NCBI GenBank assembly: GCA_024704765.1
Contig: JAKMXF010000034.1
Location: forward strand, 1-64,000
Reading direction: 5' to 3'
DNA: 64,000 nt
From: Oopsacas minuta
Lineage: Eukaryota > Porifera > Hexactinellida > Lyssacinosida > Leucopsacidae
In this document: in pieces, positions 12,307-25,652 of the stretch
Position numbering within the stretch: position 1 is the stretch's first letter
Layout: every line of letters starts with the position of its first letter
Translations under genes and position numbers: made by a program
Notes under the pieces: model-generated
Seen by the model: only the letters and a program-made list of their open reading frames with translations
Databases searched by the model: none
What the model was told of the DNA's origin: nothing

Positions 12307-15300
12307 GTGAGTTATATTATTTTAATTTTGAATTATATCTTTTATTGTTTTTATTCCAAAAATAATATAGGACCCCCAAGCGCTATACAGTAGAACTCTG
12401 TGTTTTCATTTCTTTATAAGAGAAATGTTGATTAAAATTTCAATAAACACTCAAAATAAAAATAGGTATTTACAGCTAAAAGTCTATTCCTTGACAATTT
12501 ATGGTTTTTTCGAGGAGCAAAATACCTGGTGACAAACCCCTGCCCCGAATTCAACTGTATTTACACATGCTGATGCGCTGGACTCACAAATTTAGATATC
12601 CTCAGAGATAAATACGATTTTTAGAAATAGCAATTCTTCCTCATACTAAATACAGACGATACTACATTCTCACTTTACACGGCATAATATTTGTCACAAG
12701 TTGCATTAATAAAATGCAAGAATTACATTTTTTGAAAAGTGATAATTATGTACAAAAGAATTCCATACATATTTATGAGGTACAATATCTGTGTCATGGA
12801 AATTCAGTGAAGAATCTTTATATTACTTATTACAACAAATATTTCCACAGACAACCCGTCAAAAAACACATGATATGTGTAGAGCGACAATGTTCTACAA
12901 AAATATATTATCATAACCGCGTGTCTATATCCAAAAATGTCAATTTTCTACTTGTATCAATGGCATTTGAAGTCGGGAATAATAATCGTGACCCTTTCCG
13001 GGTTCCTAAGGTCATGTCCAATCGACGCTCTGTCTTTACCAAATCGGAGAATTCAGTTCTTGATTGTTGATTTCATACTTACTTCAGCAAATTAATTAGT
13101 ATTAAAATTGTTGAGAACAAATATTGAAATATAATTGAGTAATAACCTGTTTTGTTATAGGTTCTATATTCCAGTAGATATTTTACCGATGGTCATAAAT
13201 GCCAATGCCAAAATAGCTGAAACCTGAAAATTAATTGATAGATTTTCCCAAACTAAAGCCTGAACGATAGTTGAAACATCCTCTAAATATTGAAATTAAC
13301 AAAATAGTAAATGAATTGCCAAATATTATTAGACAGAGTTACGAACTTTTGAATGCTCTAAGTGTATACACCCATGAGATATCTCATGGTTACTGTCTAG
13401 ATAATATACAACCATAGAGTGCCGATAGATAGATAGAACTTCAACAACCAGCTGCCAATAAAATGAGACATTCTTATTAATTATCATAATAAGTAGCCAG
13501 TAACTATGGAATCCTTAAAATTAGTCACCCATGTGAATGAAGGAACAATGTCAGAAATAAATAAATAATTAATCTAATTCTCATTAATATAATAATATCA
13601 AGACGTATAGCACACAGTGGCTCTATAGGTGGATTATATTGATTTTTGTTACGACTGAATTAGTAATACAAGCAAGCTTGCTTTCTTGCACTGTGCGGTA
13701 AAGCGAACACTTCTTGTCCACGGATGGCATATACATGCATATCCAGTATTAAAACGACTCAGAAATTCGGAATAGCTTTTCTACGGTCTCGCATTAATTA
13801 ATCCTACTCTACTTTATGAATTACAATATGTAAAATGGTCAATAATGTACCTGTATTTCTTTGGGCCACAACTCGGTGCATTTTTGTGATGCGAAGAATG
13901 TTTATAAAGTGAAAAGTTTGTGAAGATATAATTTTCAGTTATAATAATTGAGGAAACGAGATGTTAACGAGAATTGATTAAACTGAAAATTTATTGCCAG
14001 TCCAAAACAACAAAATCTCAAATCAGCGTCTGTGCCAACTTAAATTTTACCAAATTAATTTTAGTGGATTATTGAAACATTTATTCTATTAAATATCCAG
14101 GAATGTATGTTTTACTGTACCGACTATACTTTAGTATTATTGAGCTTAGTCTATTAAATTATATTAGTTAAAAAAGTTGCACTATTAATTGGAGGCATTA
14201 TGTGTATTGAATTAAACTAACCTTTCATAGTGCCTCCAATTAATAGTATCACTTTATACAAATGTAATTAATAGGGTAAGCTGTCTGCACTGGTGTAATT
14301 TTATATTTTTAAAGTCAATCAGGCGGTCTATTTATTTCCTAGGGAAATATTCAATTCTCGAAAATTCATCTAGCATCAGGCAATTCAACCTAACATTATT
14401 CGTATTATTGAAATTAGACAAATTTCAGGAGTGTTTAGCCAAAAAATTAGGAGGGGGCGCTCCTCATTCAAGTTTAACCTTTTCTTAGAAAACATCGGTG
14501 AAAACGGTCCCTATGTAAGTAGTTGGAGGGCACCACCCTGCCAAAATATTCATTTTGTAATAATTTTGGACGATTTCAGTGGTGCGTATCGAATTTGGTT
14601 GCATTTCCCGGTACTAGATGCAATTTTCCATGTTGCCCCGGAAAAATAAGATAACCTGAAGCAATTCGTATCATGTTCTCTTACATGTAACCAGTCCGAA
14701 GTTGGGGAATTTGTGTTAATTATTTTGAAATGTAGGCAGGGTTGGGGCAGATTACATTCAGGTGATTTCTATTACGAGCTCAAGTGGATCTATTGAAAAT
14801 GACAAGAAAGCAGATCGACCAAATATTTGATAAGACTGTCATAATTTCAACAAAGTTGACAAAGGCAGTATTTACAATTACATGCTTATGCCTTCTGACA
14901 TTGATATACATGGGAGTGATGCTGCATTACGTGAGTTACCCATTCATTGCAAAATCTAAAGGACTGAGTCACACTGAAGTAGGGATTATAATGGGAGTTT
15001 TTCCATTTGTCAACATTCTAACGTTTCCTATTTCTGGAGTATTAACCAATAAAATGAACGTCCAACTAACTTTTGCAATTAGTTCACTGGTGCAATGTAT
15101 TCTGTTTTCGTTATTCGCATTTGTACCTAGCATGGAAAGGATTCCATTTGAGATATATTCTTTTCTATTTCCAATCATTTTCTCATTCCCAGTATCATTC
15201 TTTTACAACTCAACATACGCTTTACTTCAACAAGTATTCCCACGACATGCAACACTAATCCTTACTATACAGTATGTGTTCTTCTCCTCTGCATACCTTA

Positions 15301-18300
15301 TGGGACCCCCGGTTGGTAGTATCCTCTACGATAAAATCGGGTTTATGAATATGTTTCTTGATTTTTCTGCGGCTGGAATACTCCTATCATTCGTAGCAAT
15401 ACTTATTTTGTACTTTTCACCGATCAACACAAAGATTAAGAAAAAAATTGAAAAACCCGAATCATTTCTCATATTCCGTATTCTCTCCACGCCATCTATT
15501 TCCTTAAATCTCTTATTCACCTTCCTATCAGCTTCATACTACTTCTACTTCTTACCTGTTATTGGTCCATATCTAGCTTCTCGTTATGGCGTAAGTATCG
15601 TGACTGTAGGCTTATTATTTATGGTAGCTGAAGTTAGTCATTTAGTGATTGCATTGCCTCTGGGATATGTGCTAAATAGGTCTTCAAACCCTCCATATTA
15701 TTTCATTATTATGAGTGGAATAATTATCCATGCAATTGGAATATTTCTGTATGCACCATCTTCTATTCTCTTTTCACTTTCTGGTAACTTTCTCCCTATA
15801 TGCTTTGTAGGAAGTTCATGTATTGGTATAGGATTTGCATTAGCTTATGTACCAACCATGTCGGTTTCGCTTAATAGAGGACAAAACACTTTTCCATCGT
15901 GTCCTACGAGTACGAATACAATTATCAGTGGTCTGATGACAGGGACATACTCTATTGGGGAATCATTCGGGCCTATAGTTGGTGGAATAATATCTGAGTT
16001 TATAAGACTTGACGTCACAACATTCTATCTTTCACTAAGTCTTGCTTCAGTCTCAATACTAGCATTTATAGCCATGTTTTTCAACAGAGAACATGAACTT
16101 TTGTTTAATCTTATTAGAAAACAATTCTCCTATATTGTGAAGAGTGAAGACGCTGAAACTTTACGATTGATAAAATGAGTATTATCACTACTTTTCCCTA
16201 CACATTACTGAATTACTGTTCTATGCTCATAAACTATTAATTAGAACACTACTACACTTATATAAATTCTAAAGCGTATCCTATTTAGTTCTTTTCGCGA
16301 TGTGATGCGGGATTTGTCATGTTCGGTCATACACTCATAATGGCCATAGAAATTCAACTTGACCAAAAATGACGTAAAATATCTCTGTTTCCAGTGCGAC
16401 CAAGTTTGGTCATGTGACCACAGGTTGTAAACCCTGTCGTAGGGTATCCATTATTCCTCAAAATGTTACCTGCTGTTGGTTGAAAAATACATCACCCAAC
16501 CACGACGAAAAAGTAAAGGCAGGGGTGGGATTCGAACCCAGGTCAGCGGGTTATCCATAATGATCTTAACAACTACGCCAATGAGACATAATGGTCATTT
16601 ACGACAAAAAACTTGGGCTGGCGAAGAAAATTGAAATTGAAATTAAAAGTGTAGACACATAACCATACACGGCTTTTAATAAGTTAACATTTGCCAAATC
16701 ATACTCAGTATTTCTGGATAATAGATAAGTAATTTTTAATCATAAATCTGTCAAATTTGTTACAAACTATCACAAATGACAGATGAAAATATGAAATTTG
16801 AAGCATGCCCTCTAAATATATTGTAAGCAGCTTGTAATATTAACGTAACTATATTATGGAATTGACCACTGTAATATAATACTAACTAGATAACTATTGA
16901 ATAAACCAAACACAACAGATATGCATTAAATTATATATATTGACATGCTCCGAATGATATAACAGAATTTCTGCAAGATGCTAACAAGATTCATATTTAA
17001 CTCTAGAAATAAATGGTGCTATATTGGTGTAGCCATTTTAGTAATTTTCTGTATTTTCATTTACATAATACCCAGTGGAAATGGAAAAGTGAAAAATTAT
17101 GAAGTAGACATATTTGACCTGTTTAACAGAGAACCGAATCAGCTCGCTAATTTGAACATAACATGTCGGGATTCACCATTGGATAAATATAATTGTTATT
17201 CCCTATCGACATCGAGATTAGCTAATAGATTTCCTCGAATACTCATAATTGGATTCGGTAAAGCAGGTACACGTGCTCTACTTAACTTCCTACATTTGCA
17301 TCCATCAATAACAGGCCCTCCTGTAGAAGTTAATTATTTTGACAAATACTACGATAAAGAGAGTTTACAGTCATATTTAGAAACATTCCCGCCTATTAAT
17401 GAGAATATTTCTAACATAGAAAAGAGTCCAAGCTACATTATCTCCCCTGGCACACCCTATAGACTTTCATCAGTGATAAGTGCTCTTGATATACCCAAAG
17501 AATCTATTAAACTAATCGTATTAATGAGAGATCCATTGGAGCGAGCTGTATCAGAATATTTGGAATGGGTGATACAGAGAACGAGAGAATTTCAATCATT
17601 ATCCTCATTTGATGAAATGGTGTTCAATAGTGAAACGTTGCCAAAATTCATTACAACATCTGAATACGATATACATGTTTCCAGTTGGTTAAAATATTTT
17701 CCCCTTGAACAGTTCTGTTTCGTAGACGGAGATTTGTTCATTGAAGATCCATTTCCAGTTTTACAAGAGCTTGAGATATGTCTAGGGATAAAAGCGCATT
17801 ATAAAAGAACTGATTTTGTATTTGATCACGGAAAAGGTTTTTTTTGCGTCAATGATGAAAACTCTATTCAATGTTTGGGTAAGTCAAAAGGAAGAATTCA
17901 CCCTGAGATTGAGGAAGAGACGAGGAAATATCTTAGGAAACATTTCAAGTCGCATAATTTACGGTTAGAGAAATTGATTCATAAAGAGTTTACATGGGCT
18001 AGAAAAGATAAGAATATTTTAAAAAGATTTCTATCAAAGGTCTTTTGAGTTCATTCAATTATTAGGTCATGTAAAATACATTACTTGTTTCTTATCAGGA
18101 ATTTCTTCGGAAGCTGGGATGGCGGGCGGTAATTTATTTTCTATTATCTAGGCCAGTTAATATGTAAAATATTTTTGATTCTTCGATAATCTTGTCACAT
18201 TCTCTCTGGGCATAAAAAATATTGAATTTTTCAACTATTCAGTAGTAAAATGTGGCTTGCACAATCTGTACCAAAAAAATTATCCATCAATTTGGAAAAA

Positions 18301-21300
18301 TACAAATATAATCTTTCCTGACAGGTGATAAAATTTGGGAAGGGCGGGGATGAGAAACAAGTATATTACTTTACATGGCCTAAGAGTGCTGATTTATATT
18401 CTTACGAGCGCGCTTCGCTTGCTCGCGCTACGCGGTTGCGAACACTTCGTATCCACAAAATGGCCTACGGCCCTCGAGTACATAAACTCATAATCTTAAC
18501 CGTAGCAAACATGATACTGCCACAATCTTTAAATCTGCTTACTTTATGTACCTAAAAATATGCTAATATTCACAATATGTTGTTTACAATATCATATTTG
18601 TACTCAGCATACTCGATTACCTCAGTATAACCATTGAAAGCATGTTTCTACAACAACTTTGATTAGCTAGATCCTATTAATTATTAATAATAATTTCAGA
18701 TCTGTGAAACCTATTAGTTCTTCTGAATACGTATATTCCGTCCTAATTTCTCCTAATTATCTATGCTCAGGCTACACTGGAAATAACTGATCTAGTTAAA
18801 CACAAGCTTCGTACGTACACAAATACATAGCATTAGGCTTATGGTACAAGGCCAACTATTAATAAAACTCCTGATCAATGTATCACATAACTCGGATGGA
18901 AAGTTTAGTTAAAAAAGGCAAATTATTGTTTTCGGAGAAGAATGAACCAGAATTCCAATTTGGGAAGAGAGGAACTGAATTTGATATGATTACCTTACCA
19001 GTTGGAATAGCTCTGAACTCTAAGGAAACTGTATTATTCGTATGCGACATACTCAGTCAGAAAATACAAGTTTATACAATAGATGGTTATTTTATGACGT
19101 CATTTGGTACTGATCATTTAAAGAAACCTTGTGGCATCACGATGTATGGCAACAGATTGTATGTAACAGATGTCAGAGCACATTCCTTGTTAATGTTTGG
19201 TAACTATGGTGTAAAAGCAACTGGGAAATGCGGAATTAGAATTGGAGAATTACAATTTCCGCGAAGTGTAACATGTGACAGCAAGGGCGATGTGTATGTG
19301 ACAGATTGCGGCAATCTGCGGATAGTAGTATACAGTGGAGAACTTGAACTTAAGAGAATAATTGCAAGTGGACAAACCTGGACCCCTATTGATTCTAGAA
19401 TATTCCATAAGGAAATAATTGTACTGTCACAGCATGCTCCATTTATTCGGTGTATTAACCTGGTTGATAATTCTGAGAGGAACATATATGAAGTAGACAA
19501 GAATGTTAAAAATCCTTGCTTCTTCTGTGTGGACAAGTTTGGAAATTTTGTGATTAATGACGCTGGCTCGAAGAGAATAGTTATAACTAATCCGCGAGGT
19601 GAATTATTGAAGATAATCGATGAGGGCTCTTCTGGTTCATTTATGTTTGGAACACAAATTACATCTTATAACAAAATTATTGTAGCACTATGTGCTGGTA
19701 GAAAAACCATCAGTGTTATTTAAATCAGTTTTTACTCTATTAAGCTACATGTTATTGTGAATAGTCTGAAACTTTGTGAGATATATGTAGGTATATCATA
19801 TTTGGTTGCTAAAGTTTAATTTGTATCTCATTAGCCATTATGTCTATACTCTATAGTAGATTAATATATTCAATAGTAAATATTTAAAATTTGTGGCTGA
19901 ATACAATCAAGTGAAAATAGTGCAGCTCCTATTTAGAGATAGTCCGTACTGTATTTCCCCTTGGGAAACTCTGATAATTATTACTAGAGTTGCTCAACTC
20001 CTATATGGCATGGACGATGTGCGACGTCTGTCCGTACGCGCCACCGTGCGAAATATGGCAGTCCGATTAACATGAAAATTTGTGCACATACATTTTGGGT
20101 CAGAGATTTGCACATCGGGTGTTTATTTTGAAATTTTCACACTTTTGGTGATTAATCATGTTTTCACACCTTTCTATGTTATTTCCAAAGCATGTTAGAG
20201 ATTATGGGGCAATTGGGTGGGTAGTGTCCGATTCTGAAATTTTCAGAATATCAAAGTTACAAACACATATGATTAATCATATTTTCACACATTTTGGCGT
20301 GATCCATATGGCTGAGCTGCACACCAAGTCTGTCGACTGTACATTTTTCTAATTTGTTTCACTATTTATTGATTTTGTAACAAAATAGATGTATAGACAC
20401 GCTTTTAAGTGTATACTGATTGGAGATTGCGGTGTAGGAAAAACAAGCCTCAGAGATGTATTTCTATCCAAAGAGTATAGATCGTATCATTTCTGCTCAG
20501 AACATTTTTTCTCAAAGGAACTAAGAATCGATAACGAAAATATTAAACTACAAATATGGGATACTCAGGGACAAGAGAGATATCTCCTACTACCTCAAGT
20601 GTATTATTGGGGAGTAGATGCAGTGATGTTAACATATGACATCACAAATTTCCAATCATTTGACAATCTTAGAGAGAAATGGAACAAAGATGTATGTAGC
20701 AAATACACTCAGTGTATTCTTGTGGGCAATAAATGTGACTTGGAGGTTAAGAGAGCAGTGGATAGTACAACCGCAATGGAATTTGCTGAAAGTTTAAAAA
20801 TCCCATTTATTGAAACAAGTGCTAAATGGAGTATCAATGTAGAGCAAGCGTTTGTGTTAATGGCAGCAATGATAATGAAGAAGTTACCAGAGAATGAATC
20901 AGATACGTTTGATTTTAATAATATTATGTTGAATAGCGATAGTAGGGATACAAATAACATATATGCTAGATGTCTTTGTTAATGCTTTTTCACAACTTTT
21001 TTGGTGATTAATCATCTTTTCACACCTTTCTATGTATTATTTCAATAGCATACTGGAGTTGTTTAGGTTTCAACATGTTGTCAACGTCAGGGGTAATTGG
21101 GTGCGTAGAGTCCAATTTTTGAGATTTTCAGATCCTTAAAACTACAAATTTACAGATTTATCATATGATTTATTATATTTTCACACATTTATGGTAAATA
21201 TTTCAAAATAATGTAACGAAAAATCGAGCTTTAACATTTCGAAGGGGCTATTCAATAGCCTCACCCTTAACATTATTATAGATCTTTGTAACAGCTGATT

Positions 21301-24300
21301 TATTAATTTCTCATAAATCTAATTCATGCAACAGTAAAATCAAATATATTAAGTAAATTCGATAACAGAATCATCAAAAGTGTATATAACTAATCCTCGT
21401 CTCTCCCACTTCATTTCTAATTTCCTCACAGTTTTCTAATGCATATTTATACGCAATATTAATTTGTAACTTTGCTTCTGAAATATTTTTCTTTTTGAAG
21501 TTCATTGCAGTCAAACTCGACTCTTCATCATAGCAAATAAAATCTTGAAACAAACTATATTCAGCCCCAAACAAAGCAATAATAAAATTTATACCAATTG
21601 AATTCTCGTTTGAATCTTCAGGTTCTGTCCGAATGAAATGTCTAATGTGATGTATAGCTATAAAATAGAAAATCGGAGACCATGTAGCTCTCAGTTTATT
21701 TTGTAATAACATTTGTATCATACACGTCAGTACCTGTGTCTCAGTCTCATAGGGTTCTAACAGACCAGTGATTGGTAAGGATATGTCCTGGATTGGAATA
21801 GGAAATAATCTGAATATTTCTGTGTTATTTTGCCAGATAATGAGTTTAATGCTTGTGGGTGGATTTGAAATTAGTGGAAGAAGGATAAATTGGGCATAGG
21901 TAGGATCTCCAAATGACACAGAAGTGAAGTGGCTGCAAATTTCCGAGTAAAGTTCACAGAAATTTGTTACTCCTTGTATTTGAGTGAAATCTATTTTCTT
22001 AATGAATTCTTTTCTAGAATATGTTTGTAAGATTTTTGTTAATTCCAGGCTAATTTCGTCTGTTAGAAATATATCTCCCAACATTAATGCAACCAATACT
22101 CTTGCTATTCTTGTGCTAGGATACATTACATTCAAAAATTCAATATCATTTGTTTCAATCCAGTTGTAGTACTTAAGACAATCTGTTAAAAACCGCAAAT
22201 GCGTTTGAAAACCTCCTGGAATATTTGGTTTTGATTCTTCTTTATTATAAAGTATGAATATTGGCATTGTTAGCCAATCTATGGGGAAGAGAGGAGTAGT
22301 AAAAGTTGGTAAAGAAAGAGAATTTATACTAACTCTATTTCTGTTGTATACTGCTTCAGAATCGTCTATTGTTGACGGAGTAACATTCACAAACTGTAAT
22401 AACGCAGTGTAAGTCCTAAGAATTGATTGGAGTTCGTCGCTTGTCAGTTTCGCATTTTTCTGATAGAATTTCGGTTTAAATAAATAATAATTAATAAGAT
22501 TATTCAAATAATAATCTTGTCCAGGGTATAGATTAGTTGTTAGTAAGAATATTAAATCGTGACACAATGTTACTTCAAATTCAAGTTGTCTCTCATACAA
22601 AACCATTAACTTGTATATTATTGGTATTTCTTGTAGATAAAATGCAGGAGAGGTTTGTGTTCTGTTATACTGAGCAACTATTGATCGTAGATATTTAATT
22701 ATGACGTCATATAGCCCAGTAGTATGATATAGCGATTGTATTTTCAAATGACTGAGTTGGAAAGATATAGACATTTGGAAGCTAATTAAGTTGTAAATAA
22801 GATCTGTTGTGATAATATATTCATTGCTTACTTCTGTATTACGTAGTAGAGTTGGGGAATATTGTATGGAAGTATTTGAATTCACTGATAAGTTCAATAA
22901 ATTGTTGAATAAAAGTCTCAAAAGTTTGTTTTGATAAATGGAGGTATATTGTGTAGTTGTGTATGATTCTAAATGTGAAACTAACTCAACTGGAGATTGA
23001 AACTTTGATATTATAGATTTATGTGTTAGAATTGTGAAAAAATAGAAAACAGCTGATACAATTCTCTGTTGACTAAATTTCAATTCCACTTGCAGTGATA
23101 AAGTTGCTTTTTGACTGATACCGAGTATTAACTGTATGATAGGATTAATAAGCTCAATACTATGTTCTTTGCTAAATGCTAGAGCCAGCGATATCTCACT
23201 GATATACTGTATTAGAGATGCAAGGCAATTCATATCATTTTCATTTAGCTCTGTGTATTTGGTTAGATTGTATTGTAGCTTTTGGACAAATGTTTCATAA
23301 CCTGTTTGAAAATAATCTATTCCGATTCCGTAACAAGCTAATGCTCTAAGTGTTTGTAAACTTGAAATAATAAGTTCTGTTATTTGTGTATTATTCTCAG
23401 TGAAATTGTTTGGTTCCAACAATGCGAATTGTAATAGAGTTTCAAATAACCTTACTTTTCCAACTAATAAGTTTGCACAGACCTTGTTTACTACAACTAG
23501 ATGGTAACAGAGTTTAACTACTTCCACACAACACTGTCCATAAGATCCAGCCTCTTTCTCAAACGTGACCATAAATGGAAGGAAATTACGTAAAATTAAC
23601 TCCAATAACTTATCAGCACTAACTACTTGTATTGCTGTTGATTTAGCATAACGAGTTATATGAGTAAGAATTTCTAGACAGCATACAATGGAGGTAGGAG
23701 GAGGTCTCACCGTTTCAATGATGTATTTTATTCTGGTTAGAATATTCGTTTTAATGAGGCCTTGCACCAAATCTTCTTGTAGTAATTCTAAATCTGTAGA
23801 ATCTTGTTCTTCATCTTTGGAAGATTGTGAGTTTGTGTTTAGTAACGGTAAGCTTATACCGAGTGTTGTAAATTTAATCTTATCTATGAAATCACAGTCA
23901 TTAGTATTGACAAGTAAATTCCTGATTCCTAGTATCCCTATACATATTATTGAGAGAGTAGGGTTATCCATTGCAATACGGAATATCATAGGAATTCCGA
24001 TATCCATGAGGATTTTTAAAAGATTCGAATCAAGATGTTTTTCTGAAAAAATATCATTTTGTGCGTTTCTAGCTATAAAAGCTAACGTTTGTAGACTTAA
24101 TATTTTCTGTGATTGAAAGGAACTGTCAGCTAAATGTACAAGTTCCTCTAGAGTATACCCAGGACGCGTTATCTCATCTCCGTGATGAAACAGACCGGTT
24201 TCAAGATGTCTATCATTATCTAATTGTATAAATTGTCCTTCAAAATTGAATCTAGGTTGGGATGAATCAAGTTTTTCTGATTCGCTTTCGTTAGTTTGCA

Positions 24301-25613
24301 TCCATTCTAGTTTTTCAGGTTCTATCGTATCGAAATGTTTCCATTTCTGTCTTTTAGCCTCTCCTATTAATTCTAACACTTCTGCGTTTAAATTTGAACT
24401 CTCCAGTTGAGGAGTTAAACTTAGTTCTTTATTAATCTCTTCAGAAGGAATGTCTTTTTTCCGTTTCCTATTTTGAAGGAAATTTAATAAATTCGGATCT
24501 AAACTTGCTCTCAACTTTTCTTGTTCTTCGAGAATTTCTTCTTTCGTCATCTGTTTGAGTCTATTTTATATTTTCGCTATGAATCTTTTCTATTTCAGAA
24601 TCTGTACTTATAGTACCTCCAGCAAGACCTTCTCCCGTTATAACAGAATTATACACATTTTGGTTGACAATTTTTCTCTCAACTGGATCTTCTGGGATAG
24701 GACATTTCACTTGAGGCCCTACCACTTGTGCTTTGCCGTGCTTTTCCATGTGTAGAGCGAACAAACTCTTTTTCTTACCTTTTCCATCAGACATAGCAGA
24801 TTTCTGTAGAGACTTATAATCAATACTGACTGCTTTTGGAAATGGTAGAGTAGATTCTTGTGGTAACAAGGGTAGCTTGATATCGGAGTTTTCTGTAACT
24901 TCATTGAGTAGAGAAGGCACTGACTTATCGTCTTGATCCATTATTTCTTCTATTGCAGGGTCGATTAATTGTTCTCTATTACTTTCTCTTTCATTTTCCC
25001 TGATTAATTCTACAGAAATGTTAGATTTTAAATCAGGATCTTTCTTCATTTGTTCTTCAAAATCTTTTTGGAATTTCAATAAATCTTCTTCTGTGTCTTT
25101 ATTAGAAGGTCTCTTCATGCCAAAGATTTCCATTTCTAAATCTAACTAAAGTATTATATAACGAGCTGCTTCGCTTGCTCGCGCTGCGAGGCATGCGAAC
25201 ACTCTGTGTTCGCAAGGCACTCGGCACTTCGCGCTTAGAACTTAGCAAAGTATAAAATTGCAAAATTAATATTTCAATAATTTGTTTACTTTATATTCAT
25301 GAAAACAACAAAGAATTTACATAAGAGAAACTTGAATATGCGAAATCAGGAGAATGAAATTGAGTTCTTTCCCTACCGTAGCATTACATTACTGATATTG
25401 ACTGGAGGAGTATTGGGAGCGTGCTTCCAAGCACTTCGATAACTTTATGCTACAACTTCAACAGTTAAGTATTAAATTTATTCCTTAATACCCAAATATT
25501 CTTACTTTTAAGCTGTTTCATTGATACTAAGTAACATTTAATTTTCCACACAATATTTACGACACACAAACTAAACAAAATTTACGAAATAAGACACAAA
25601 CACAAACATATCA

Positions 25614-25652
<39 letters not shown>

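Noticed and set aside
12714-13070. 118-aa plus-strand ORF in LOXL intron 5
   Set aside because: AT-rich composition, no domain, no splice context; consistent with chance.
16514-16589. Functional tRNA gene on the minus strand
   Set aside because: Acceptor stem halves do not pair and the T stem has a mismatch, so it is treated as tRNA-derived repeat.
20709-20960. Antisense ORFs inside Rab, RPAP1, PTP, SNIP1 and receptor exons
   Set aside because: They are shadow frames of strongly supported coding regions.
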